A stretch of DNA of 30,179 nucleotides from JAABQT01 sp035459025 (lineage in GTDB: Bacteria > Pseudomonadota > Gammaproteobacteria > Burkholderiales > SG8-39). This document shows positions 22,158-30,179 of the stretch, one piece after another. A program made the translations under genes and the position numbers. The notes beneath the pieces were generated by a model that worked only from the letters and a program-made list of their open reading frames with translations, was not told the DNA's origin and ran no database searches. The DNA lies in the NCBI GenBank assembly GCA_035459025.1, contig DATHYT010000037.1, forward strand, positions 1 to 30,179, read 5' to 3'. Every line of letters starts with the position of its first letter. Position 1 is the stretch's first letter.

Positions 22158-22940
22158 ATGGATCGCCAGTCCTTCGTGTCGGAAGCCGCGGCCAAGTATA
22201 ACGGCGAGCGCGCGTCCTTTTCCGGCTGGTGCGCGACGCCGCTCGGGCGCTACGTGCTCGACTGGGAGATGCAGCAGTTCGACAACGCGGTCGAGGACGT
22301 GTTCGGCTACCGCGCGGTGCAGGTCGGTCTGCCGGAGTTCGCGTTCCTGCGCCAGAACCGCATCCCGTACCGCTTCACCGTGGCGCTGGAAGAGGGCGCG
22401 GCGCTTGCCGCCGACCCGCTGCAGCTGCCGCTTGCCTCGCAGAGCCTCGACCTCGTCGTGCTGCCGCACGCGCTGGAGTCGCACCTCGACGCGCACAGCG
22501 TGCTGCGCGAGGCCGAGCGCGTGCTGCGGCCCGACGGGCAGGTGGTGATCTCCGGATTCAACAACGCGTCGCTGTGGGGCCTGCGGCGATGGTTTGCCGG
22601 CCGCAACGCCGGCTCGCCCTGGGACGCACGCTTCATCGGGCTGCTCAGGCTGAAGGACTGGCTGCAGCTGCTGTCGTTCGACCTGAACGGCGGGCGCTTC
22701 GGCTGCTACGTGCCGCCGCTTACGCAGCCCGCCTGGCGCGAGCGCTTCGCGTTCATGGAAAAGGTGGGCGCGCGCTGGTGGCCGATCCTCGGCGGCGTGT
22801 ACGTGGTGCGCGCGGTGAAGCGCGTGCACGGCATGCGCCTCATCACCCCCGCCTGGCGCAAGGAACGCAAGCGTCGGCGGGCGCTCGCGGCGATGCCGCA
22901 AAAGAACGGGCACGTGACGCAGCGGCGGCATGATCGCTGA
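22158..22940 (+). CDS. yafS: YafS-like putative SAM-dependent methyltransferase
   Basis: A 260-residue protein of the family found between gloB and rnhA in E. coli (YafS). The middle carries a methyltransferase type 11 pattern: LPLASQSLDLVVLPHALESH (about 92-111) and ERVLRPDGQVVISGFN. The glycine-rich SAM motif I is not canonical: the equivalent stretch reads VFGYRAVQVGLPE. Activity and substrate are unknown to me. The N-terminal block WCATPLGRYVLDWEMQQFD is well conserved in relatives, so the start must lie before it: ATG 22158 or in-frame GTG 22176. The end overlaps rnhA by 11 bases. The basic C-terminal tail (KERKRRRALAA) is probably disordered. Confidence 0.8.
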   Translation: MDRQSFVSEAAAKYNGERASFSGWCATPLGRYVLDWEMQQFDNAVEDVFGYRAVQVGLPEFAFLRQNRIPYRFTVALEEGAALAADPLQLPLASQSLDLVVLPHALESHLDAHSVLREAERVLRPDGQVVISGFNNASLWGLRRWFAGRNAGSPWDARFIGLLRLKDWLQLLSFDLNGGRFGCYVPPLTQPAWRERFAFMEKVGARWWPILGGVYVVRAVKRVHGMRLITPAWRKERKRRRALAAMPQKNGHVTQRRHDR

Positions 22941-23370
22941 GGCGGTGGAGGCCTTCGCCGACGGCGCCTGCCGCGGCAACCCGGGCCCGGGGGGCTGGGG
23001 CGTGCTGCTGCGCGTGGGCGGCCGCGAGCGCGAGCTGCACGGCGGGGAAGCGCAAACCACCAACAACCGCATGGAGCTCACCGCGGTGATCCGCGCGCTG
23101 GAGGCGCTCGCGCCCGGGAGCTCGGTGCGCGTGTACACCGACTCGCAGTACGTGCAGAAGGGCATCACCGCGTGGATCCACGACTGGAAGCGCCGCGGCT
23201 GGCGCACCGCGGACAAAAAGCCGGTCAAGAACCAGGACCTGTGGATGCGCCTCGACGAGCTGGCGCGCGCACACGACGTGGAGTGGCACTGGGTGCGCGG
23301 CCACGCCGGGCACCCGGAGAACGAGCGCGCCGACGCGCTCGCCAACAGGGGCATCGACAGTGGCGTCTAG
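22930..23370 (+). CDS. rnhA: ribonuclease HI
   Basis: A 146-residue RNase H1. The four catalytic carboxylates are present: Asp11 in FADGACRGNPGPGGWG, Glu49 in NNRMEL, Asp71 in YTDSQYV and Asp135 in NERADALA. The basic protrusion (about 77-101, GITAWIHDWKRRGW) that binds the hybrid is present, and His128 in GHAGHPEN is the mobile catalytic histidine region. It degrades the RNA strand of RNA-DNA hybrids, removing primers and R-loops. The ATG lies inside the end of yafS (11-base overlap), implying coupled translation. dnaQ follows after 11 bases. Unlike in E. coli, rnhA and dnaQ face the same way here. Confidence 0.97.
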   Translation: MIAEAVEAFADGACRGNPGPGGWGVLLRVGGRERELHGGEAQTTNNRMELTAVIRALEALAPGSSVRVYTDSQYVQKGITAWIHDWKRRGWRTADKKPVKNQDLWMRLDELARAHDVEWHWVRGHAGHPENERADALANRGIDSGV

Positions 23371-23381
23371 GAAGGAGGCGG

Positions 23382-24083
23382 ATGTCCGTTCCTAGGCAGG
23401 TCGTGCTCGACACCGAGACCACGGGCCTGTCGGCGAGCCTCGGCGACCGGGTGATCGAGATCGGCTGCATCGAGCTGCTCAGCCGGCGCGTGAGCGACAA
23501 CCACTTCCACCGCTACGTCAATCCGGAAAGAAAGAGCGACGAGGGCGCGCTGCGCGTGCACGGCCTCACCGAGGAGTTCCTCGCCGACAAGCCGAAGTTC
23601 GCCGAGATCGCGGGCGCGTTCCTCGACTACGTGCGCGGCGCCGAGCTGATCATCCACAACGCCGATTTCGACGTCGAGTTCCTCGACCTCGAGCTGGAGC
23701 GCGCGGGCCTCGGGCGCCTGAAGGAGCACGTCGCCGGCATCGTCGACACGCTGGCGCTCGCGCGCGAGCTGCATCCCGGCCGGCGCAACTCGCTCGACGC
23801 GCTGTGCGAGCGCTATGCGGTGAACAACGCGCACCGCACGCTGCACGGGGCAATCCTGGATGCGCGGCTGCTGGCCGAGGTCTACCTCGCGATGACGCGC
23901 GGGCAGGACAGCCTGGCGATGGACCTGGAGACCGCCGCCGAGCAGGCCGCGGTCACCGCGCGCATCGACGCCTCGAAGCTCGTCGTGCTGCGCGCCTCGG
24001 AAGAAGAGGAGCGCGCGCACGAGGCGTACCTCGACGGCATGGCGAAGGAGGCGGGCGGGAAGATCGTGTGGCGCGGCGCGTAG
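23382..24083 (+). CDS. dnaQ: DNA polymerase III epsilon subunit (3'-5' proofreading exonuclease)
   Basis: A 233-residue DEDDh exonuclease. Catalytic residues are Asp10 and Glu12 in VLDTETTGL, Asp97 in HNADFDVEF, His155 and Asp160 in HGAILDARLLAEVYL. The C-terminal 55 residues are the flexible region that ties epsilon to the polymerase alpha subunit. It removes mispaired 3' ends during replication. A strong ribosome site, GGAAGGAGG, lies a few bases before ATG 23382, just after the rnhA stop; this sets the start and marks dnaQ as efficiently translated. Its TAG is immediately followed by the reversed stop of arsS, so the two genes converge without any gap or terminator. Confidence 0.96.
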   Translation: MSVPRQVVLDTETTGLSASLGDRVIEIGCIELLSRRVSDNHFHRYVNPERKSDEGALRVHGLTEEFLADKPKFAEIAGAFLDYVRGAELIIHNADFDVEFLDLELERAGLGRLKEHVAGIVDTLALARELHPGRRNSLDALCERYAVNNAHRTLHGAILDARLLAEVYLAMTRGQDSLAMDLETAAEQAAVTARIDASKLVVLRASEEEERAHEAYLDGMAKEAGGKIVWRGA

Positions 24084-25184
<1,101 letters not shown>

Positions 25185-25186
25185 CG

Positions 25187-25519
25187 CTACATGCCCCTCT
25201 TCTTCGCCTGCTCGCGCATCTGCATGCCGTGCACCAGCGACGAGCCGCCGCGGATGGCGACCGCGACGTGCAGCGCCTCGGTCATCTGCTCGAGGTCGGC
25301 GCCCTTTTGCTGGCAATCCTGGGTATAGGCGTCGATGCAGTAGGGACATTGCACGGTGTGCGCCACGGCGAGCGCGATGAGGCTCTTTTCCCGCGCGCTG
25401 AGGGCACCGTCGGCGAATACCGCGCCGTAGTAGTCGAAGAACTTCTTGCCGAGCTCGGGGCTGGCCTCGGAAACCTTGCCGAAGTCGGCGAGGTGCTGGG
25501 GATCGAAATAGTGGTTCAT
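25187..25519 (-). CDS. arsenosugar-associated AhpD/carboxymuconolactone decarboxylase-like protein
   Basis: A 110-residue all-helical AhpD-like protein. Conserved features are PELGKKFFDYYGAVF (21-35), Glu44, and the redox pair C58PYC61 in AHTVQCPYCIDAYTQ. A tyrosine follows at the place of the usual AhpD histidine, as in the subfamily associated with ArsS. The stretch ALHVAVAIRGGSSLVHG is the second family signature. This protein is a constant neighbour of ArsS and is annotated as peroxidase-like; its real role is unsettled. It precedes arsS by two bases, so the two are surely cotranscribed. ATG 25519 has AAGG as a modest ribosome site. Confidence 0.9.
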   Translation of the reverse strand: MNHYFDPQHLADFGKVSEASPELGKKFFDYYGAVFADGALSAREKSLIALAVAHTVQCPYCIDAYTQDCQQKGADLEQMTEALHVAVAIRGGSSLVHGMQMREQAKKRGM

Positions 25520-25570
25520 GACGGCCTTGTCGTCGTTGGTCGAAGAGGCAGGCGCCGAGCTTACAGTAGG

Positions 25571-25909
25571 CTAACGCGCGAAGATCACGAACAGCGCTAC
25601 GCCAAGCGTCGCCGCCGACAAGGCGATGGCGGCGAGGCACAGCAGGTACGCGCGGCGCAGCCGCGCCTCCGCGATCGCCGCCGCCTGGTGCAAGGCCGAT
25701 ACCGTGCCCTGGAGCTGCTCGGCGAGCGCCTTGATGTTGTCCGCGTTCTGCGAGGCGGCCGCCTGCAGCTCGGCGATCTGCTGTTGCATGAGCTGCGCCT
25801 GGTTGGCGGCCTCGGCGCTCTTCTTGGTGAAGACGGGCGCGGCGACGGTGATCAGGGTGCCGACGTGCGGCAGGACGGCTTTCAGCGCGGGCAGGAACCA
25901 GGCGGCCAT
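25571..25909 (-). CDS. conserved-looking small protein: helix, coiled coil, helix
   Basis: A 112-residue protein that I cannot assign to a function. A hydrophobic segment spans residues 3-27 (MAAWFLPALKAVLPHVGTLI region). A Gln/Ala-rich amphipathic stretch runs from about 30 to 80 (QLMQQQIAELQAAASQNADN) and should form a coiled coil. A second membrane helix is at about 88-110. The layout suggests a small inner-membrane protein with a soluble coil between two anchors. It lies 18 bases after the acyl-CoA-synthetase-like gene and 51 bases before the ArsS pair, on the same strand. The intervening 51 bases hold no clear promoter or terminator. Confidence 0.7.
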   Translation of the reverse strand: MAAWFLPALKAVLPHVGTLITVAAPVFTKKSAEAANQAQLMQQQIAELQAAASQNADNIKALAEQLQGTVSALHQAAAIAEARLRRAYLLCLAAIALSAATLGVALFVIFAR

Positions 25910-25927
25910 CGGCGTAGTGTCGCAGAT

Positions 25928-27886
25928 TCAGCCGGCCGCGCCCCCGCGCGCCGCGCGCAGCTCGTCGATGACCTGCGGATTGACCAGCGCGCTGAGGTCG
26001 CCCGGATTCTCGCCGAGAATCGCGGCGCGGATCACGCGGCGCATGATCTTGAGGTTGCGCGTCTTGGGCAGCTCGGACACGAAGAGCACCGCCTTCGGCC
26101 TGAACGGGGTGCCGAGCCCGCGTGTGACGACGGCCTCGAGCTCGCTTTGCAATGACGCGGCCGGTGCGACACCCGGCTTGAGTGCGCACGCGAGCACCAG
26201 CGCCTGCCCCTTGATGGGATCGGGCACGCCGATCGCCGCGGCCTCGGCGAGCTTGCCCGTCGCCATGAGCAGCGCCTCGATCTCCGCGGGGCCGGTGCGC
26301 TTGCCCGCGATCTTCAGCGTGTCGTCGGAGCGGCCGCGGATGTACCAGTAGCCGTCGGCGTCGCGCACGGCGAAGTCGCCGTGGTGCCACACGCCCGGCC
26401 AGGTGCTCCAGTAGCTTTCGATGTAGCGCGCGTCGTCCTGCCACAGGCCGCGCGTGAGGCCGATCGGCGGCCGGCGCATGACGAGCTCGCCCACCGTGCC
26501 GGGCGGTACCGGCGCACCGCGCTCGTCGACGACGTCGGCGCCGGCGCCCGGGATCGGCGTGTTGAACGAGCAGGGCTTGAGCGGCCGGAGCGGCGTGCAG
26601 CCGAGAATACCGATCATCTCGGTGCCGCCGGAAAAGTTGAGCAGCGGCACGCGGCCGCCGCCGACGCGCTCGAACAGCCAGTGCCAGGCGTCCGGCGTCC
26701 AGGCCTCGCCGCTCGAGATCATGACGCGCAGGCGCGAAAGGTCGTGCCGGCGCCAGGGCTCGCAGCCCTCGGCCATGAAGGTGCGGATGGTGGTCGGGGC
26801 GACCCCGAGGTAGGTCACCCCGTGCTCCGCGGCGGCGCGCCACATGCGGTCGGGCTCGGGAAAGTTGGGGGCGCCCTCCACGGCGACGAGCGTGCCGCCC
26901 ATGACGGGCGTGCCGTAGGCGAGCATCGGCCCGACCACCCAGCCCATGTCGCTCATCCACAGGATGCGGTCGCTCGACTTCCAGTCCATGGTCAGCCACA
27001 TGTCGAGCAGCACTTTCATCGGGAAGCCGACGTGCGTGTGCACGACGCCCTTGGGCTTGCCGGTGGTGCCCGATGTGAAGAGCAGGAGATAGGGCGCGTC
27101 CGCTTCCATTGGCTCGGTCGGCGCACCGGCGCCGCGGCCGGCGGCGAGCTCGTGCCACCAGTGGTCGCGCCGCGCATCCCAGGCGACGGCGTTGCGCGCG
27201 TGGCGCAGCACAATCACGTGCTCGAGCGCGGGCGCGCCCCGCGCGGCCTCGTCCACGACGGCCTTGGCGTCGACGAGCTTGCCGCGCCGCAGGCTGCCGT
27301 CGACGGTCACCAGCGCCCGTGCGCCGCCGAGCGCGAGGCGATCGGCCATGGCGTCGGCGCCGAAGCCGGAGAACAGCGGCATGACGATGGCGCCGATCTT
27401 CGGGATGGCGAGCGCGGCGACCACCGTTTCGACGAGACTCGGCAGGTACATCGCGATCACGTCGCCGCGCCCGAGGCCGAGCGCGCGCAGGCCGGTGGCG
27501 AGCGCGCATACCTCCCCGTCGAGCTCTCGATAGGTGAGGCTGCGCCGCGCGCCGTCTTCACCCTCCCAAACGAGCGCGGTCTTGCCGTAGGTGGGCGTGC
27601 CGCGCCAGCGGTCGAGCGCGTTCAGCACCACGTTGGTCGTGCCCCCCACGCACCAGCGCGGCCAGGCGATGCCCGCGGATTCGTCCAGCGCGCGCGTGTA
27701 GGGCGTGTAAAAGGCGAAGCCGGCCGCGCCGATCAGTGCGCGGTAGAAGCGCTCGGGCTCACGCTCGGCGCAGGCGAGCAGTTCCTCGTAGCCCGCGACG
27801 CCGAGCGCGCGCATGAACGCGGTCGCGTTCGCCTGCGCCACCCCCTGCGGGTCGGGCCGCCAGGCGATGCCGTCGCTCAGCGTCAC
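25928..27886 (-). CDS. acetyl-CoA-synthetase-like AMP-dependent ligase
   Basis: A 652-residue adenylate-forming enzyme of acetyl/acetoacetyl-CoA synthetase size. The N-terminal cap domain (about 1-90) precedes the core. Motifs: FTSGTTGKPKG (270-280), NFSGGTEMIG (about 395), the hinge block YWYIRGRSDDTLKIAGKR and the catalytic lysine motif TRNLKIMRR with Lys613. It should convert a short carboxylic acid, CoA and ATP to acyl-CoA. The substrate is not clear: the SGGTE motif and the cap differ from canonical Acs. Start GTG 27886 overlaps the small membrane protein gene as GTGA. The neighbour arrangement does not show a pathway. Confidence 0.9.
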   Translation of the reverse strand: MTLSDGIAWRPDPQGVAQANATAFMRALGVAGYEELLACAEREPERFYRALIGAAGFAFYTPYTRALDESAGIAWPRWCVGGTTNVVLNALDRWRGTPTYGKTALVWEGEDGARRSLTYRELDGEVCALATGLRALGLGRGDVIAMYLPSLVETVVAALAIPKIGAIVMPLFSGFGADAMADRLALGGARALVTVDGSLRRGKLVDAKAVVDEAARGAPALEHVIVLRHARNAVAWDARRDHWWHELAAGRGAGAPTEPMEADAPYLLLFTSGTTGKPKGVVHTHVGFPMKVLLDMWLTMDWKSSDRILWMSDMGWVVGPMLAYGTPVMGGTLVAVEGAPNFPEPDRMWRAAAEHGVTYLGVAPTTIRTFMAEGCEPWRRHDLSRLRVMISSGEAWTPDAWHWLFERVGGGRVPLLNFSGGTEMIGILGCTPLRPLKPCSFNTPIPGAGADVVDERGAPVPPGTVGELVMRRPPIGLTRGLWQDDARYIESYWSTWPGVWHHGDFAVRDADGYWYIRGRSDDTLKIAGKRTGPAEIEALLMATGKLAEAAAIGVPDPIKGQALVLACALKPGVAPAASLQSELEAVVTRGLGTPFRPKAVLFVSELPKTRNLKIMRRVIRAAILGENPGDLSALVNPQVIDELRAARGGAAG

Positions 27887-28155
27887 GCCTGCGCCGGGAA
27901 CGCCCGCGCCAGCAGGTTGTACAGCCAGCCGAAGATCGCGCCGGCGATGGCGCCGTCCACCGCGGCGTAGAGCGTGCCCACGATGACCGAGCCGGCGCCG
28001 GTGCCGGGACGGTAGCCGGGATAGATCGAGGCCGAGAGCTCGAGGAAGGCCGAGCCGTACCCTGGCGAGGCGAGGTTGGCGAGCGCGACGATGAGCAGGG
28101 CGGCGCCCCAGAACAATCCGGCGGTCAGTGCGAGCGCGGTGATGTTGAGCTTCAT
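27883..28155 (-). CDS. small two-helix membrane protein
   Basis: A 90-residue protein with two hydrophobic helices, about 5-28 and 55-82. Between them is a conserved-looking loop, SPGYGSAFLELSASIYPGY. The second helix is glycine-rich (AAVDGAIAGAIFGWLYNLL) and suited to helix packing. Proteins of this type are sometimes labelled as holin-like in databases, but nothing here suggests a phage origin. A near-ideal ribosome site AGGAGGT lies just before ATG 28155, so it is probably made in quantity. The stop overlaps the GTG of the ligase, suggesting coupling of the two. Function unknown. Confidence 0.75.
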   Translation of the reverse strand: MKLNITALALTAGLFWGAALLIVALANLASPGYGSAFLELSASIYPGYRPGTGAGSVIVGTLYAAVDGAIAGAIFGWLYNLLARAFPAQA

Positions 28156-28210
28156 AGAACCTCCTCTACTCGAACGATGAAGGGCAACGCGGGCCGGATT
28201 GTCGCGACGG

Positions 28211-28861
28211 TCATCGCGGAACAGCCGTACCCCAATAATTGAAGCTTGCCGGGCGCCAGCCCGGCAAGTACATGGTGTCCAGGCTCGTGATGCGAAACCC
28301 TGCGGTCTCGATGAGCGCCGGAATCGGGCGATTCAGGTTGCAGCCGCCCCCGAGCCGCTTCCACAGCGGATTGAGCCGATCCTGCCAGCGACGCACGCTC
28401 GCATCCGGCGCCGCCCCGTGCTCGCAGAAGACGAGCTCCCCGCCCGGCCGCAGGACCCGGCTGATCTGCCGCAGCGCCGCCGTCGTGTCAGGAATGGTGC
28501 ACAGCGTGTAGGTCACCACAACGGTGTCGACGCTGTTTTCATCAAGCGGGATCGCGTCGCTCGGCGCTTCGATGAACTCCACCTCGAATGGGCGCGCGCC
28601 CGCGGCCCGCTTGGCCATCCGCGTCATCTCGGGCGCCGGATCGAGGCCCCAGACCTTGCTCACCTTTGCGGCGTCATAGAAGGAGAGGTTCAAGCCGGTG
28701 CCGATGCCGACCTCGAGTACGCGCCCGCGGGCGAGCGGCACCACCTTCTGCCGCTGGCGCATCGCCGGCTTCAGGCCGCAGGCGAAGTTGACGGCCCGCG
28801 GAAGGATGAAGCGGCTATACAGTCCCAAGGACTTCTCCTGGCCCGACACGAAGGTCGACAA
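28211..28861 (-). CDS. class I methyltransferase resembling TMT1/METTL7
   Basis: A 216-residue SAM-dependent methyltransferase. Motif I is LEVGIGTGLN (49-58), followed by GLDPAPEM, DTVVVTYTLCTI and the motif III LRPGGELVFCEHG. The C-terminal GGGCNLNRP block is shared with METTL7/TMT1-type thiol methyltransferases, so a thiol or other small-molecule acceptor is possible; this is inference. The N-terminal LGLYSRFILPRAVNFACGL may associate with the membrane. Start is uncertain: TTG 28861 gives MSTFVSGQEKSLG, and GTG 28849 starts four codons later. Neither has a clear Shine-Dalgarno. The gene is 55 bases upstream of the small membrane protein gene and divergent from the acyl-CoA ligase. Confidence 0.82.
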   Translation of the reverse strand: MSTFVSGQEKSLGLYSRFILPRAVNFACGLKPAMRQRQKVVPLARGRVLEVGIGTGLNLSFYDAAKVSKVWGLDPAPEMTRMAKRAAGARPFEVEFIEAPSDAIPLDENSVDTVVVTYTLCTIPDTTAALRQISRVLRPGGELVFCEHGAAPDASVRRWQDRLNPLWKRLGGGCNLNRPIPALIETAGFRITSLDTMYLPGWRPASFNYWGTAVPR

Positions 28862-29015
28862 GCAGCGCGAAAGCGTCGCGCACGGCGCATTCGACGGCGC
28901 AGGGGTCTGCGGAGGTGCTGCCGCCGGAAGTGCCGCTGGTCATGGCCAATATCCCTCGGGTGGACGCGGCAAGGATATACCCCTGGGTAACCACGGCGAT
29001 ATACTTTCCTTCCTC
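28862..29015. promoter_or_regulatory. divergent intergenic region with operator candidate
   Basis: This is the longest non-coding stretch of the window. The palindrome TACCCCTGGGTA (28978-28989; arms TACCC and GGGTA) is followed by TATACT at 29000-29005, a plausible -10 for the plus-strand ligase. GATATAC occurs twice (28974-28980 and 28998-29004), 24 bases apart. ATATCC (28949-28954) and GGATAT (28973-28978) form a wider inverted repeat. The palindrome covers the -35 position, so a regulator could bind there. On the minus strand TATATC (28979-28974) could serve the methyltransferase. No good -35 is visible on either strand. Confidence 0.5.
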
Positions 29016-30179
29016 ATGCAGAAGTCCAGTGCCTACGAGCAGGACCTGTACCGCAACCCCGCCAATTACGCCCCGCTGACGCCGCTCGCTTTCATCGAGC
29101 GCGCAGCCAGCGTGTACCCGCGGCGCACCGCCGTGATCCACGGCGCGCGCCGCTTTACCTGGGGCGAAACCTATGCGCGCTGCCGGCGGCTCGCCTCGGC
29201 GCTGGCCAAGCGCGGCATCGGCAAGGGGGACACCGTGGCGGCGATGCTCGCCAATACGCCCGAGATGTACGAGTGCCACTTCGGCGTGCCGATGACGGGC
29301 GGGGTGCTGAATACGCTCAACACGCGCCTGGACACCGACGCGATCGCCTTCATGCTGAACCACGGCGAAGCGAAGGTCCTGATCACCGACAAGGAGTTCG
29401 CGCCGACGATCGAGGGTGCGCTGAAAAAGCTCGGGCGCGCGATCGAGGTGATCGACGTCGAAGACCCCGAGTTCGAGGGCGGCAAGCGCCTCGGCAAGGC
29501 GACCTACGAGCAGCTGCTCGAGGAAGGCGACCCGGCGTTCGACTGGCGCTGGCCCGAGGACGAGTGGCAGGCGATCTCGCTCAGCTACACCTCCGGCACC
29601 ACCGGCGATCCGAAGGGCGTGGTGTATCACCATCGCGGTGCGTACTTGAATGCGGTGTGCAACATCCTCACCTGGGGCATGCCGCACCACGCGGTGTACC
29701 TGTGGACGCTGCCGATGTTCCACTGCAACGGCTGGACCTTTCCCTGGACCATGGCGGCGAACGCGGGCACCAACGTGTGCCTGCGCAGGGTCGAGGCGGC
29801 GAAGATCTTCGAGCTGATCAAGGCGCACAAGGTGTCGCACTACTGCGGCGCGCCGATCGTGCATTCGACGCTGGTCAACGCGCCGGAGGCGATGAAGAAG
29901 GGGATCGAGCACAAGGTGTCGGCGATGGTGGCCGCGGCCGCGCCGCCGGCGGCGATGATCGAAGGCATGGAGAAGATGGGGTTCGACCTCACGCACGTCT
30001 ACGGCCTCACCGAGGTGTACGGGCCCGCCACCGTGTGCGCGAAGCACGAGGAGTGGGGCGCGGCCGACATCTCCGAGCGCGCGCGCCTGAACGGCCGCCA
30101 GGGCGTGCGCTACCTGATGCAAGAGGGCTTGAGCGTCATGGACCCGCAGACCATGAAGCCGGTACCCGCCGACGGCGAG
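29016..30179 (+). CDS. acyl-CoA synthetase (medium/long-chain type), 3' end beyond window
   Basis: The first 388 codons of an open frame that runs off the window. Motifs: P-loop SYTSGTTGDPKGVVYHH (190-206), PMFHCNGWTFPW (233-244) and the A5 motif YGLTEVYGPA (329-338). The FHCNGW segment is typical of the AlkK/DmdB-like branch of fatty and related acyl-CoA ligases. The hinge and catalytic lysine lie outside. It activates a carboxylic acid to acyl-CoA in the cytoplasm, probably for beta-oxidation or a related degradation route. No Shine-Dalgarno precedes ATG 29016; TATACT ends only ten bases before it, so the transcript may be nearly leaderless. It is divergent from the TMT1-like methyltransferase. 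Confidence 0.93.
   Translation, partial: MQKSSAYEQDLYRNPANYAPLTPLAFIERAASVYPRRTAVIHGARRFTWGETYARCRRLASALAKRGIGKGDTVAAMLANTPEMYECHFGVPMTGGVLNTLNTRLDTDAIAFMLNHGEAKVLITDKEFAPTIEGALKKLGRAIEVIDVEDPEFEGGKRLGKATYEQLLEEGDPAFDWRWPEDEWQAISLSYTSGTTGDPKGVVYHHRGAYLNAVCNILTWGMPHHAVYLWTLPMFHCNGWTFPWTMAANAGTNVCLRRVEAAKIFELIKAHKVSHYCGAPIVHSTLVNAPEAMKKGIEHKVSAMVAAAAPPAAMIEGMEKMGFDLTHVYGLTEVYGPATVCAKHEEWGAADISERARLNGRQGVRYLMQEGLSVMDPQTMKPVPADGE

Noticed and set aside
25520..25570. Promoter for the ArsS pair
   Set aside because: The 51-base gap has no recognisable -10/-35 pair or terminator; cotranscription with upstream genes is equally likely.
28815..28943. 42-residue minus-strand ORF starting ATG 28943 and overlapping the methyltransferase start
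   Set aside because: No Shine-Dalgarno, no recognisable feature, and 47 bases overlap the real gene in another frame. Could be a leader peptide but nothing supports it.

Overview
The window is very GC-rich chromosomal DNA with almost no non-coding sequence; the longest gap between genes is about 154 bases. Gene content suggests a betaproteobacterium: a Bug/TctC-type solute-binding protein, the conserved block mltD-gloB / yafS-rnhA-dnaQ, and ArsS with its usual partner protein. This assignment is inferred from gene content. No rRNA, tRNA, CRISPR array, insertion sequence or phage module was seen.

Region 1 (1-13664, all minus strand) is one tightly packed gene string, read from fabI at the right towards the left edge. 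Order: fabI, a Bug-type binding protein, acyl carrier protein (ACP), ketosynthase, second ACP, COG4648 membrane protein, AMP-dependent ligase, ApeI-type dehydratase, LpxL-like acyltransferase, LolA-like protein, MMPL exporter, polysaccharide deacetylase, methyltransferase, ApeO-type ketosynthase, chain-length-factor-like partner, ApeP-type dehydratase, and a ketoreductase cut by the window edge. This is an aryl polyene (APE) / xanthomonadin-type type II polyketide operon. The ligase and an ACP would load an aryl starter, the ketosynthases, ketoreductase and dehydratases build the polyene, the acyltransferase attaches it to a lipid, and LolA/MMPL move it to the outer membrane. Nearly every junction overlaps, often as GTGA, ATGA or TTGA. 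Unusual features are fabI and the Bug gene at the head, a NodB-type deacetylase inside, and no ammonia lyase, glycosyltransferase or thioesterase in the visible part.

Region 2 (13688-19909, plus strand) starts 23 bases from fabI. It encodes a complete peptide-type ABC importer: a family 5 binding lipoprotein with an extra C-terminal membrane anchor, two permeases, and one protein carrying both ATPase domains.

Region 3 (19906-24083) is the housekeeping block. mltD and gloB are on the minus strand; yafS, rnhA and dnaQ are on the plus strand. The start codons of gloB and yafS abut inside one CATATG.

Region 4 (24084-28861, minus strand) runs from a TMT1/METTL7-like methyltransferase through a small two-helix membrane protein, an acetyl-CoA-synthetase-like enzyme and a helix-coil-helix protein to the arsenosugar-associated AhpD-like protein and radical SAM ArsS. 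Region 5 (29016-end, plus strand) is the first 388 codons of an acyl-CoA ligase. It is divergent from the methyltransferase and has a palindromic operator candidate in front of it.
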